Positions 45,435-57,234 are shown, counted from the stretch's first letter. The stretch: 64,000 nt of DNA from Phyllostachys edulis (GCA_036346405.1 CM070557.1:57046016-57110015); one strand, 5' to 3'. The notes: generated by a model from the sequence alone, not told the origin. A program made the numbers and translations.

Positions 45435-48400
45435 TCAAACCAACCCATAGGGATAAATTACCCCTAACTCACTTCTCAAGGTGGCAAACCTAGTTGGGTC
45501 TAAAGGCTTGGTGAAGATATCAGCCAACTGAGCCTCAGATTCCACAAAATGCAGCACAATGTCACCCTTCTCGACATGGTCTTTAAGGAAGTGAAAGCGA
45601 ATGTCTATGTGCTTAGTCCTTGAGTGTTGCACTAGGTTTTTAGCAATATTAATGGCAGAAGTGTTATCACAGAAAAGAGGAACACTTGCAAAATTTAACC
45701 CAAAATCCTTAAGGGTGGAGACCATCCACAAAATCGACTCTGACAACTAGCGGCTGACTACATATTAAACTTGATGGATTGTGCAATAGAAGACTGCTTC
45801 CTAGATGACCAAGATACTAGTGAAGTGCCTAGGAAGTGACAAGTGCATGAGGTACTCTTCCTATCTATCCGTGACATAAAATCGAATCGAAAACCCTCGA
45901 ATGGACAAAGATGAAGAGCAGGAATACCAAATGCCATACTGAAGGGTAGAATGTAAATACCTGAAGATGCGCTTAATGGCTTGGCGATGGGAAGTCCTCG
46001 GGGATGCCTGAAACCTCGCACAAAGGCAGACCGTAAAGTGAATGTCCGGTCTAGAGCGATCAAGTCTGAGGGAGCCGATCATCTTTGCGGTACTCGCGTT
46101 GATCCACGGCTTCTCCTTCCTCATCTGGATCCAGCGATCGAAATCGCCATGGGAGTGGCGATAAACTGCGATCACCCATGTCAAAGCGTTTGAGTAGATC
46201 TTTTGTGTACTTTGTCTGATGGATGAAGATCCCTTCCTTGCATTGCTTGATTTGAAGCCCCAGAAAGTAATTGAGCTCTCCCATCATACTCATCTCAAAT
46301 TCCCTAGACATGTTCTCAGAAAAACTAGAAACAAGAGCATGGGAGGAACCTCCAAAGATAATATCATCAACATAAATTTGAGCAAGCAGGAAGTCATTAC
46401 GACGCCTAAGGATGAAAAGGGTCTTGTCTACCTTACCCATCTCAAAATCATTCTTAAGCAGAAAGGTCTTAAGTCTATCATACCAGGCTCTAGGGGCTTG
46501 CTTAAGACCATACAAGGCTTTAAAAAGTTTGAACACATGATTTGGATACTTAGAATTCTCAAAGCCCGGGGGTTGTCTAACATACACTTCCTCCTCAATG
46601 TAACCATTCAAAAAGGCACTCCTAACATCCATTTGATACAACCTAAAACCTTTAGATGCAGCAAAAGCAAGCAGAATGCGAATAGCTTCTAGTCTAGCAA
46701 CAGGAGCGAATGTTTCATCAAAATCTAACCCCTCAACTTGGCTGAAACCCTGAGCTACCAACCTAGCCTTGTTTCTAACCACAGAACCATCCTCATTTTG
46801 TTTGTTTTTGAAAACCCAACGGGTTCCTATAACATTATGACCACTAGGAGGTTCTACTAAGTTCCAGACCTTATTTCTCTCAAAGTTCTCTAACTCTTCA
46901 TGCATAGCATTAACCCAGCTAGAATCAGATAAAGCATGTGATATATCGCGGGGTTCAAAAGAAGCGACAAAAGCAGAATCAGAGTAGAGACTTAGATCAT
47001 TGTACCTGGAGCGAGTAACTCGCTCATGAAGATTACCAATTATCTGATCCGGAGGGTGCTGTTTCTGAATATGCATTGGAGCACCCAGAGGTGAAAGTAC
47101 CTCTTCGACCTCCGCAGGTACTACTGATGAAGAGGATCGTGAGAGCCTCAATTGGAGGTGAAGCGAATAGCGAGTTCGAACTTGTTGGGAGCATTAGCAA
47201 AGAGTGGAGGAAGCGATGTCGGGTTCATCCTCATCTTCTTCAACAAAAATACTCTCTGTCACCTGTAGGTCACCTGAAACATCGGATCTAGCTCCAGGGC
47301 TAGTCTCATCAAAAGTGACATTACATGTCTCCTGGACAATGTTAGTCTCAACATTAAAAACTCGAAAACCCCTCGAATGAGCAGGATAACCCAGAAATAA
47401 ACCATCACAAGTCCTTGATTCAAATTTATCTAGGTTTCTGTCTTGAGAATAAAACACTTTGATCCAAAGACTCGAAAGTCTGAAAGCAGAGGGTTTTACC
47501 TTAACCGAAGCTCATAAGGAGTCTTGCCCAAAAACGGTCTCAGAAAAACACGATTTGCAATATGGCAAGCAGTAGCAATAGCTTCGGCCCAAAACCTTCT
47601 CGATGTGCTATACTCATCTAGCATCGTCCTAGCCATCTCGACTAAGGTTACATTCTTCCTTTCCACAGCGCCATTACATTGAGGGGCGTGTGGAGAAGAG
47701 AACCGATGCTCAATTCCACGCTCAGCACAAAAAGAAGCAAAAGAAGCATTCTTGAACTCCGTGCCATTGTCACTGCGGATTGCTCTCAAGGCACCCGGAA
47801 GTTCAGAAGCCAAATGAAGAACAAGATCATGATAATGATCAAAAGCTTCAACCTTCTAAGCAAGAAAGAACACCCAAGTGTATCTCGAAAAATCATCGAC
47901 TATGACAAGAATGTACCATTTGCCACCAATTGACCGGACCCAAGCGGGATAGCAAGTATCCATATGAAGCAAGCGTCACGGTCCGTCGGTCATGACCATA
48001 GTCCGCGAAGGGTGTGGGCGGCAACTTGTTTGCCATGCCTCTGGCGCTTATCTGACATCCTTGACGGCTTTGAGCTTGGGCAAACCTCTCATGAGTTCAA
48101 GGTTGCTAACTCGCGTCAGATGATCAAAACCAATGTGCCCCAAACGACGGTGCCAAAGCCAGAACTCAGAAGAAGAAGATGATGAAATCAAGCATTTGAC
48201 AGAACCAGCAAGAGATTCAGAAATATCAGCTCCAAAGATCCTAGCAATTCTAGTAATATCAAAAACAAGCTCACCAGCTGAATCAAGCACCCGACAAGCA
48301 TTTTTCTTAAAAATAGTCTCATAGCCATCATCAAGAAGTTGAGAGACAGAAAGTAAGTTATACCTTAGCTTGTCCACAAGGGCGACGTCCTTGAGGATGA

Positions 48401-48617
48401 ACTTGTCGTTCACCCTGATCGATCCCGTTCCTTCAATTCGTCCTTGTCTATCATCTCCAAAGGTGATGAAGTCATCACCTGTCGATCGCGTGAAAGAGGT
48501 GAACCATCTTGAGTCTCCGGTCATGTGGCGTGAACAGCTGGAGTCGACGAACCACGTGTCCTTCCTCTTCCCGCGGTAATCCTGAAAATCAAGGCACAGA
48601 AGAACAATGTGTCTCAA
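45435..48617 (-). pseudogene. pol: Pol of copia element C: protease, integrase, RT, RNase H (frame-broken)
   Basis: Read right to left: protease (WFVDSSCSRHMTGD; the usual Asp-Ser-Gly is Asp-Ser-Ser), the GAG-pre-integrase motif (LWHRRLGHIGFDHLTRVS), an integrase core segment (IRSDNGTEFKNASF, HAPQCNGAVERKN), then a linker. RT follows (46060-47151: RLVAQGFSQVEGLDFDETFAPVAR, MDVRSAFLNG, catalytic YVDDIIFG), then RNase H-side sequence (DRKSTS, SLVSWSSRKQ) and the C-terminal FCDNTSAINIAKN and TKHIDIRFHFLKD. Frame changes occur at about 48600, 47820-47960, 47480, 47170, 46180-46060 and 45750, where the TAEAEY-type segment is lost. The element cannot make a complete polyprotein. Confidence 0.92.
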
Positions 48618-50889
48618 TACTAGGGTTAGTTAAACAAGACTTGGGAACCCAGTACTGAGACACACGTCTGCGAGTAGTATGCAAAGCAGAAGTGCTATCC
48701 TTGATTACATTAGCAGTTCTATCATGAGCAATGGTCACACGAACATGAGAAGCATTCCGTCTAGGAACATGATGATGAGCATGTGAAACAAAACCTAGAC
48801 CAGATTTCCTATTTTGTTGTTGACCATGTCTCATAAAAGCTTTAGGTTGATTGGATGAAATTCTAGCAAAGTTTTTCTTATCATTTTTCAACCTACGCCA
48901 ACAGAACTCAACTAAATGCCCATTCTTTTTGCAATAGGTGCAATGGTATTTGGTACCACTGGGAGAAGCACCTTTTGACTGAACAGATGGTTGGGCATAA
49001 CCTGCAGATTTGAAAATGATCTTGGCAGGTTGGGTATCGAATTCAACTAAGCCATTTTTCAAGAATTGAATACCTTTAGATTTGTCCTGGGCATAGTTGT
49101 ATCTTAACCCTTGTGTCTTATAAGGAGTTTTTGACTTGTCAAGAATCATGTTTAATTGTTTCTTACCTTTAGAAAAATTTTCTAATGTATCATTAAGGTA
49201 AGCAATTTCTCTTTTTGAATTAACACATGACTCACAAGTTTTGACAATGACAGTTTTAGATTGTTTCTCCTTATAGACAACAAGCTCAAGTTTAGGGGCT
49301 TCACATGAAGCACAATTGGAAGAATTAATTTTATCCTTAAGCTTGGCATATTTTACTCTAGCTGCTTCTAAAATATCTTTCACTTCACGTTCATGTTCTA
49401 AGCAAGCAGAGCAAGGGGTAGATGCAACAGGGCTATAATCAATCAACTTATTAGAATCTAAGCATTTAACACAGGGAGCAAATTTGACTTCAATTAGCTC
49501 AGTCCTAGCATTTTCAAGTTGATGTATGACAGAATCATGAGCAGTTTGTAATTTAGCAAGTTCAGAATGTAGGGCAAGGCAAGATGAGCATTCATCAACA
49601 TCAAGATCTTTAGCATTCACAAGTTCTAATTTTAAGTCATTTATTTGTGAATCTAATTCCATATTTCTATCCATGACAAAAGATAAAGCCTTATCCTGAT
49701 TCAATAGTTGCTCAAACAAAGTGTTGTATCTCATAGAAAGGGCATCATAGGATGGAGTTACCTCACTGGAGTCATCGGCGTCGACTGAATATGCCATGAA
49801 GCACATGCCAGTGAAGTCTTTAGTTTTCCCTTTGTTCTTTGCTTGAGGAAGCTCCTCATATTTGTCCTCCTCTCTCCCGGAGTCCACATCGCTTATGGAT
49901 TCCTCTCCAAGAGCGGCAAAGACCCGGTGAACGACCTTCTTCAGCTTGGCAGCATCAAAATTGGACTTGAATCCTTGAGACTTCTTCCAAGCTGGCTTCT
50001 CTTCCTTGTGATTGCTCTTACCTTTCAGCTTAGGGCAGTTGGCCCGGATATGGTAAAGCTCTCCGCACTCATAACAGGTCACAGGGCCGCCTCTCTTCTT
50101 GTTTCTAACATTGTTGTAGGCACGTGTGATCCTTTTGATTATGAGGGCCAACTCTGGCTCAGGAAGACTCTCAAACTCTTCTTCTGAAATAGCAGATAAA
50201 CATGCAAGAGAAGAAGAACCAGAAGAGGACTCAAAAGACCCATCAGAAGCTCTCTTGAGCGGGTCTGCTACCAAAGCCATATTTTCCTTCTTGGAATGAT
50301 TACCCCTCTGGATCTCATGAGTCTTGAGCTTGCTATAAAGCAGCTCCAAAGTAAGATCAGAGAGGTTGACATTTTCCTCAATGGCGGTAGCCTTCATCTC
50401 CCACTCCTTGGTGTTGATTGCAGCCAAGAGGTGGGTGGCATTTTCAGACTGAGAATATTCAATATTAACAGCTTTCAACTGATTTATCACTTTGTTAAAG
50501 CGACTGAAAATGTCATCGATGCTCTCTCCAGGACGCATCTCGAATTTGTTATATTCACGCTTAAAGACCATCTGGCGTACTTTCTTGATTTGGGACGAAC
50601 CCTCATGATAGGTTTCGAGGGTGTTCCAAATCTCGTGCGCGGTCTGAAGATTGCAAATTCGATCATACTCCTGTCTACCAAGGCCAGCATATAGAAGGTT
50701 CTTTGCCTTGTTGTTGCTAGCCAAGAGGGCGGTTGACGCCGGCGTAGCAACTTCAGGCAAAACAAGCGGGGCTCGAACAACCTCCCAGATTGCTTGTCCT
50801 TCGCTCTCAAGGAAGACTTGCATGCGATTCTTCCAATAGGCATAGTCAAGCCCATCGAAGATATGCGGCTTGGTCGAGTACTTATCCAT
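48589..50889 (-). CDS. gag: Gag and pol N-terminal frame of SIRE-like copia element C
   Basis: A 766-codon open frame starts MDKYSTKPHIFDGLDYAYW, the usual start of copia gag (DUF4219/UBN2-like region: YHEGSSQIKKVRQMVFKREY, FEMRPGESIDDIFSRF). A zinc knuckle reads CYECGELYHIRANC at roughly residues 275-290. The middle is charged and coiled-coil-like with many Cys pairs (residues about 400-590). Near the C-terminus a second knuckle-like CTYCKKNGHLVEFC precedes the protease. The ATG lies about 45 bp from the primer-binding site. The frame ends at 48589 just where the protease frame starts in another register. It is the best-preserved coding part of element C. Confidence 0.9.
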   Translation of the reverse strand: MDKYSTKPHIFDGLDYAYWKNRMQVFLESEGQAIWEVVRAPLVLPEVATPASTALLASNNKAKNLLYAGLGRQEYDRICNLQTAHEIWNTLETYHEGSSQIKKVRQMVFKREYNKFEMRPGESIDDIFSRFNKVINQLKAVNIEYSQSENATHLLAAINTKEWEMKATAIEENVNLSDLTLELLYSKLKTHEIQRGNHSKKENMALVADPLKRASDGSFESSSGSSSLACLSAISEEEFESLPEPELALIIKRITRAYNNVRNKKRGGPVTCYECGELYHIRANCPKLKGKSNHKEEKPAWKKSQGFKSNFDAAKLKKVVHRVFAALGEESISDVDSGREEDKYEELPQAKNKGKTKDFTGMCFMAYSVDADDSSEVTPSYDALSMRYNTLFEQLLNQDKALSFVMDRNMELDSQINDLKLELVNAKDLDVDECSSCLALHSELAKLQTAHDSVIHQLENARTELIEVKFAPCVKCLDSNKLIDYSPVASTPCSACLEHEREVKDILEAARVKYAKLKDKINSSNCASCEAPKLELVVYKEKQSKTVIVKTCESCVNSKREIAYLNDTLENFSKGKKQLNMILDKSKTPYKTQGLRYNYAQDKSKGIQFLKNGLVEFDTQPAKIIFKSAGYAQPSVQSKGASPSGTKYHCTYCKKNGHLVEFCWRRLKNDKKNFARISSNQPKAFMRHGQQQNRKSGLGFVSHAHHHVPRRNASHVRVTIAHDRTANVIKDSTSALHTTRRRVSQYWVPKSCLTNPSIETHCSSVP

Positions 50890-50932
50890 CGCCTATGTTC
50901 AGTGACCGGTTAAGATCAAGATTGAACTAACC

Positions 50933-50945
50933 GGCTCTGATACCA
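50933..50945 (-). promoter_or_regulatory. Primer-binding site of element C (initiator tRNA-Met type)
   Basis: The minus strand reads TGGTATCAGAGCC two bases after the 5' LTR end. Confidence 0.93.
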
Positions 50946-50947
50946 CT

Positions 50948-52846
50948 TGTTGGACCGAAAAGGCGACTAGAGGGGGGTGAATAGGAGCACGCTCACTTTT
51001 TCACAAATATCAGATTCAACACGAATGTCACTCCAATAGCTATGGAAGCTATGAAGATCAATATACCAGTACAGCGGAAGACTAGTATTGAATCCAATAG
51101 AAACCCCGAATCAAAAGATCAAAACAGCAAAGTCAAAATCCTCTGGGCGGTCGGACCGCTCGATCTGGCGGTCGGACCGGTGGTCACGGACCTGGCGGTC
51201 GGACCGGTAATCCTGGCGGTCGGACCGGTGAAGAACAGAGAGCAAATACTGTTCTGAAAACAGCCCGTGAACAAGACCTAAAATCGATCTAACTTTTGAT
51301 TCAGAAGGTAAAACTTCACGAAACTTGAACCAAACCTTCTTAGGACTATTAGGAACCTATTCCAATCAACGATTGCAACAATTAAAGCCAGGGTTCCTAT
51401 CAATTTCAGATTGAACGAAGAAGGGTCAAAAACTAGGTCAAAACGAAAACTTGTTCTAGCAACTTGCTCGTGGGTGATTAATGATCACGAAGACCCTAGA
51501 TGGGTTCCCACATGTCACAGCAAGTTAGATCACAGCAAGAGATCAACCAAAAACTCGCGGATCAAAGAAATCCCCAAAATCACGAAATATAGGGCAAGAA
51601 CGAAAAGAGACTTGAATTTGGGAATCTTGCTTGGATTGATTTCGTGATTAATATTTGGATTACAGCTACTCCATCAAGGATAGTAAAGCTCTAATCAAGA
51701 GCACACAATCAATCCTCTCTCGAACCCTAACCTCCACACCTAGCCAAAACAAAACTAGGGTTTCACAAAATAGCAAAAGGGTCAAGCGGAGGTGCAGCCA
51801 CCTCCCCCTCTCTATTTATAGTGGAGCCTTAGACCTTCTAAGAGAATTAACCATAATGGCCCCCCGTTAAGCTCACACACAAACGGGTCACATACGCACG
51901 CCTTTTAAAGCGTCGTCTTCATCTGCGCGAAGCACTCGCTTGCTTCGCCACGTGTAGGTTGATCAACGGCTCTCATCATGTCGGCAAGTCTCTTCCATCT
52001 GGCTCCCTCGGAAACCACCGTGGTACTTGCACCGACTCCCGCGCCGCTTGATCACACCAGTCGCACCGAACTGCCCGTTCGGTCACCCTTGTCCATCCTG
52101 CATCACGCTTGAGTTCATTGACCTCACCCGGCATCGTCGATCGTTGTGGACCTCAGCTCTCCAAGCCTAGTCCCGATCCTCCTCGCCGTTGACCGTCGTT
52201 GACCACCAAGCTACGTGCACAGCAATAGACAAACAAAACGATTCCGGGAATAAGTTCTTCACAACTTGACCCACGTTAGTCAAAACATGCATCATGCAAC
52301 ACATATGCACTGAAACTCATGACTTTGACCTCACGAACAAACACCGTCGCCACACCGGACGACGAACCAACTGAAACCGGTCTGACCGCCAATCCTGGCG
52401 GTCGGACCGCCATTCACGCCAAAACCGGTCGGACCGCCCATCCTGGCGGTCGGACCGCCCATCCAGGACTTAGCCAATTTCTCAAGCCTGGAAAACCAAA
52501 ACCTACTGGAATTTTCAAACCAATAGAACTTTTGCCTGGAGACTCCAAAAATTATGAGACCAAGTGTAGTAGAATCACCTTACCTTCCTACACCTTCTAT
52601 TTTTGGCCCAGCTCAAATCTCACAAAAACCACACCGCCGGTCCGACCGCCAACCAATGGCCGGTCGGACCGCCAGCTACCAAACCAGAACGCCTTGGGCG
52701 GTCTGACCGCCACCATGGCGGTCAGGACCGCCATGACTGACAAAGAAATGAACTTTGCCGAAAACCCGTGTTTCCGCAAACCAACAACGCCATTACCAAT
52801 TGACACATCATCCTAAGATCATGCGCATATCCCCATGATATCCACA
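50948..52846 (-). repeat. 5' LTR of copia element C (1899 bp)
   Basis: It is highly similar to 30216-32097. It differs in copy number of the GGTCGGACCG motif (four copies near 51149-51230 versus five; an extra copy near 52440) and by scattered substitutions. Confidence 0.94.
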
Positions 52847-54420
52847 GATGCATGCCCGGAGGCGGAGCCCCCTATTATGACATTTACTTGTCTTTGCGGT
52901 GCTTGGAAGGGGAGTTCATGCTCAACATCTTGCAAGCGCTGCCCGAGGGGTAGATCACCAGGGGCCTGTGCCTGGGGTGGTGGAATTGCCTGAAGGGGCA
53001 TCGCCTCGGCAGCCGTGTGATGTGGTGGCGACACTCGACGTGGCCCGGGGCCGTGTTCGAGGAGCTTTGCTACTTCAGCGGCGTACTGACGGCACTCATT
53101 CGTATCATGCCCGTTCATCTTGTGGTAGGCACACCAGCGCCCGTCTCCTTGATTTGGGTTGCTCCTCCTTTCATTGCGGCCTTTGTCAGGACGTCCCTTC
53201 CAGTGGGCTTTTGGTCTCGACTCCTTCTTGGGTCCTCTGGTGGAGTTGCTCCCGCGCTCCTGCGAAGTAGTGTCGGTTACGACAAGAATCTTGGAGTCAC
53301 ATTCCCTGCCAGAGTGATCCCTCCGGTCATTGCCCTTCCTCCCGGGGGAGCTTTTCGACTTCTTCCCGGAGGAGATGCTTTCGTCCTGCGGGAGAAATCC
53401 CTTCTTAGCCAGGTCGTCTTCTTCTCCCCGAGCGTATTTTTCCACGACCTCGAAGAGCTCATGGGTCGTCCTGGGGGGATCTCTCCCAAGCACGCGATTG
53501 ATTTCCCCCGGAAGCAGCCCTTCCTTGCATGCATTGATAACCGTGGAGTCTGGGGCATCTACCACTTGGCTTCGCACTTTAGAAAAGCGCTTAAGAAATT
53601 CTCTTGTGGATTCACCCTTCTGCTGCTTGACAGTAAAAAGTTGGTTGGGGAGCATGGGGCGCTTATAGCTTCCTTGGAAATTCACGCTGAACTCTTCCCT
53701 CAGCTGGTCCCACGAGTAGATGGAGCCCTTCTTCTGGTTGAAGAACCAAGAACGCACTGTTTCGGAGAGGAATAGTGGGAGGCAGTTGCACATTTGCACC
53801 TCTCCACCTCCCCCAGCCCGAATAGCCATGGAGTATACTTCCAAGAACTGCATGGGGTCAGAGTCCCCATCGTACGGCCTGAGATTGGGTTGGCGGAACT
53901 TTGGTTGAAACAGAGCTTTGAAGATGTCTCGGGCAAGAGGGTTCCCAGTCTCCGGGATGCCCCTATCCCTTCGCGCGCGAGGTGATGGTGACCGCGCAGT
54001 GCGACGACGGCGGTGGCGGGGCTTTCCCGAGCTGGAAGAGCCAGATGTCGACCGGTGGCGGCGATGGTGCAAGTGTATTGGCGGGTTGGAGCGCCCGCGT
54101 CGACCTGCAGCTTGGTCCGGCCGGGAGATCTGGGACTCAACATCCATTTCTGCATGGCGGTGGCGACCACGCTCCCCAGCGGATCCGATTGGTGACACGG
54201 GGACATGCCTAGTGCCTGCAGAGTACATGCTCTTCTGACCACCTTGGCCATAGCCTCCTTGATGTGAATCTTTCCGGCTTGGTGAGTGCACTTGGGCCAT
54301 GGCGGGTGGAATGGTTCGTCCGCCTGAAGGTGCTCGGTGCACAGAGGCAGGAGCTCCAGGCGGTCCTACGGGACTCAGCCTAGAGATCCTGTCGGACCTC
54401 CTCAGGTGATATACCGGTTG
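52847..54420 (-). pseudogene. gag: Gag of Tat-like Ty3/gypsy element B
   Basis: A long minus-strand frame (ATG at 54342; the same frame is open upstream to about 54420) carries an Arg/Ser-rich N-terminal region (RRHRSTSGSSSSGKPRHRRR). Next is a retrotransposon gag core (PYDGDSDPMQFLEVYSMAIR, AVRSWFFNQ-like SETVRSWFFNQKKGSIYSW, LFTVKQQKGESTREFLKRF), a basic linker and a zinc-binding stretch (WCAYHKMNGHDTNECRQY). The last codons before copia element C (VNVIIGGSASGHAS) normally continue into the protease. That continuation lies 22.6 kb to the left, at 30215. No 5' LTR or PBS of B is visible on the right; the sequence is replaced by the microsatellite. Confidence 0.88.
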
Positions 54421-54475
54421 TCAAAAAAAATGGTCCACCCGGACCTTTGCTGTATATCACAGGGTGGGTCGTCAC

Positions 54476-54479
54476 ATAT

Positions 54480-54542
<63 letters not shown>

Positions 54543-54562
54543 CACACACACACACACCACCA
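54476..54562 (+). repeat. (CA)n / (TA) microsatellite
   Basis: About 25 uninterrupted CA repeats are followed by TATATATA and a further CA run. It marks the junction between Tat element B and the copia element E remnant. A 30-bp sequence (ACCATTGAAAAGAAGTATGC plus CAAGCATGCC) is duplicated just after it (about 54558-54622). Confidence 0.95.
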
Positions 54563-54624
54563 TTGAAAAGAAGTATGCTTCAAGCATGCCACCATTGAAA
54601 AGAAGTATGCTACAAGCATGCCAC

Positions 54625-55173
54625 ATGTTTAAGAATTGAGTGTGGAGCAATAGGTTGTTACATGAGACTGCTAGCTCGTCTAGATTTAAAGTTTGCTTCA
54701 CTTTTAGGATTTAACTTTTCATTGTGATATCTCATTGTGCTCTTTATAATCGGTTTGGTCATTGTTAAGATGTCTGTCATTAATTTAAATTGCTTAATCA
54801 TTCTAAAGACTTGTTTTGACTTTACTATATGGTATATGACTCTATATGATCCAGATAGCTCTACTAAAAAAAAACGGCTTAGTTACTTTGTTAAATCACT
54901 GCGACGTGACTTGGATAATCTACAAAGCTTCTTGATTTTTACTCTCCTTGCTCCTTTGTTTTAGAATTATTCTTTCTCTGAAGTTCTTGTTGATTAAATT
55001 GCTAGGGGGGATGGGAGAAATTTGATTCCCTTGTGTTGAGGGAGAGTTTTTCAGCTGTGGTTTTGAAGTGTTTGCTTTGCAGCTTTGAAACTTCCTTTTT
55101 GCAAATTTCTTTTCTTTCAAAAATTCAACTCATGATTTTGAAGTGTTGTCAATGTATTCATCAAGGGGGAGAT
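54625..55173 (+). other. 3' internal remnant of a second copia element (E)
   Basis: AT-rich noncoding sequence ends in ATTCATCAAGGGGGAGAT, a polypurine tract directly abutting the LTR start TGTTAGACC. The arrangement copies the 3' end of SIRE-like copia elements. Gag, pol and the 5' LTR are missing; the left end is at or near the microsatellite. Confidence 0.7.
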
Positions 55174-56187
55174 TGTTAGACCATGTGGCTTGGTCTAGTA
55201 TATTTTAGTTGATGAATAATTGACAATGTTGGGTACTGATGTTATTTGAGATGTGTGGCATGCGTGTGGACTTATGCCGGTCAAGTTGGGAAGAACTTGT
55301 GCCGAAAAAATATGTCGTTTTGGTCTTTACATGTGCAAGGTAACTCGGAGGCAATCGTGGTCTACGGCGAGGACCGGAAGATGGCTTGGTGCGAAGTCAT
55401 GATCCAGAGGTTCGAGGATGCTGGAGGAGACGGTCGGGCTCGGGTTCGGGCGCGTGGAGATCAAAGATGGATGATGTGTGTTGGAGGTACGGAGGTACGG
55501 TTCGGAGGCTACGACATGTGACAATTTTAGAGTATCTAAAATTGGATATTTTGTAATCAGATGTTAAGTTCATGTATTGGGCCCTAGGATTAGTGAACAG
55601 TACATGAGTGTTTAGGGTTTAGAGACTGTACGGGTATAAAAGGGATTAGGAGCTCAGCTCGTGGCCGAACATAACATATATCACGATTCACGAGGTGACT
55701 CCTGTAGGCTTCGCGTGGCTGTGCAAAAAGGCTCGCCACGTTTTGGGGATTAGGGCCGGCGGCTAGAATCACGCCATAGGGTTTTGGGGCTCTCGGCTGG
55801 CGGCTGGAGTTTTTTTCGGGAAGGCATTAGGGACGGCTGCTGGGGACGTGGTGCTAGCGGCGGCTACGGGAAATCGGCACTCATGCGGCTGCACAGGGAG
55901 GTGCCGGCGACATGATTTGACGTGCTGCTGTTTTTGGTATCAAGTGTGTGCGTGACTTAAGGTAAGGGCTTTTGGTGTGGTGTGCATCACGAACTTGGAT
56001 AAGTGAAAAACTCTTTTGAGTTGAGTTAATGAAGTGTGGGCTTTGGTGGCCGGCGGCGGACGGCGGCTGGAAAAAATGTTTTTCTTCTATCGGCGTGATT
56101 GTTTTTCATCTACACGTAAGAGGGAGTTAGGGTAAGAAATATATTCCACAATCATTCACCCCTCTGATTGTCACTAATGATCCTACA
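55174..56187 (+). repeat. 3' LTR of copia element E (1014 bp)
   Basis: It starts TGTTAGACCATGTGG after a polypurine tract and ends ATTCACCCCTCTGATTGTC...CCTACA, the usual copia LTR ending. A GTATAAAAGGG TATA box is near 55632. The right flank (56188 onward) is a frame-broken membrane-protein gene fragment, so the element inserted in, or was joined to, that gene. Confidence 0.85.
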
Positions 56188-57060
56188 TTTAACTCCCCAC
56201 CGACCTCTAAATGCGGCACGACGAACCAGTGATCTCCGAGGAATGGATGAGAAACACTCCAATATGCAGGCCACAGTGTAGAGTATCCCTTGGACAAGCA
56301 CTAGTCCGTAGAAGATCTTCAGTGATGGCACGAGGTTAGCTTTTCATAGTTTGTTCTGTGATCATTTGTTACGTCACAGCCAGATCCACCATTATGACAG
56401 ACAGCCAGTTCTTGGAACAGGGCCACTCCTGCGAGTATAAGCCGTACAACCGCTGTTGGAAACTGTAAGCTGCCAAATGACACTACCAGCAAAACGAAAA
56501 CCATGGATACTATCATCCCATCTCGACGTGGAGACAGGTATACCGAAAGCACCATTGCAGTTGACATGCACAATGTCAGTACCACTGGACGCCAAATTTA
56601 CAGCCTGCGGCTGACAGAACTATTTTCTCGTTCTAGCCTGATGATCATTGGAAACCGCAACCTGCCGATTGTCAGCAAGGACACCACTGCAATCTGCAGT
56701 GCCAAAGTGATTCTAGGTATTGCCACAGACCTTTGTGGTATTCTTTTGCTTGCTAGCCTAACAGTAGGATACCAACCAAACCAAGGGGCCCCATAGTGAT
56801 ATGACGCCGCGCAGAGGATTGTATATTAATGTGAGAGCTCCTGGAGGCAGGAACTTGCCAATTGCAAGTGATAACACTGTGATACCCAGGGGTACAATTG
56901 GATCTACATCGTGCTTAGATGTGAGTAGTAATAGTACATTGGAGAAGCATACCATCAAAATCACCCCATTCCAGCCAAGAGGTCTGATTCTTAAAGCACC
57001 CCGGGTCCTAAAGAACAATTGGTAATCTGGTCTGTTGTCGCGACTGAACATTCTGAAATA
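56188..57060 (-). pseudogene. Fragment of a grass BLE2-like multi-span membrane protein gene
   Basis: Minus-strand pieces in three frames keep the order of one protein. First is MFSRDNRPDYQLFFRTRG followed by hydrophobic segments (VILMVCFSNVLLLLTS; PIVPLGITVLSLAIGKFLPP). Then come a second repeat-like unit (ALQIAVVSLLTIGRLRFP), a third (MIVSMVFVLLVVSFGSLQFPTAVVRLIL) and, near 56190-56320, a hydrophobic stretch (YGLVLVQGILYTVACILEC) followed by basic RRSLVRRAAFRG. The repeated 'VVS-(x)-IGxLxFP' theme and the final basic segment resemble, from memory, the N-terminal membrane domain of a grass-expanded family often annotated BLE2-like, whose members continue into a long soluble domain. Here the C-terminal part is cut off by LTR E at 56187, and at least two frameshifts are present. 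Function unknown. Confidence 0.55.
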
Positions 57061-57234
57061 TGTGGGTTGGTGTTAAATTGCTAGAAGACAACAAGCATCT
57101 AAATCACTAAGTTAGTCAAGCACATGCCAAAAACTATTACGCTAAGCTTTCAGGAAGGAATAACACCTAGCAGGGATGAACACTACAAATTTGTTGGCAA
57201 TCGAGATAACCAATCATATTCAATTCAGACGCCC

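Larger units (their letters stand above)
30216..52846 (-). mobile_element. SIRE-like Ty1/copia element C (interrupted by element D)
   Basis: Two direct LTRs (30216-32097 and 50948-52846) bound gag-pol on the minus strand with copia domain order (protease, integrase, RT, RNase H). A tRNA-Met type primer site adjoins the right LTR and a polypurine tract adjoins the left. Without the nested element D and its duplication (11,552 bp) the element is about 11.1 kb, a normal SIRE/Maximus size. It sits in B between gag and protease. The flanks are ATCTT (left) and GATGC (right), so no intact 5-bp target duplication is visible. Pol carries several frame breaks. Confidence 0.93.

Noticed and set aside
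45981..46692. Plus-strand open frames opposite the copia RT (for example 46219-46692)
   Set aside because: They are antisense shadows of the well-supported minus-strand copia pol.
54337..54701. Open frames containing Thr-His or Cys-Val repeats
   Set aside because: Direct translation of the CA microsatellite.
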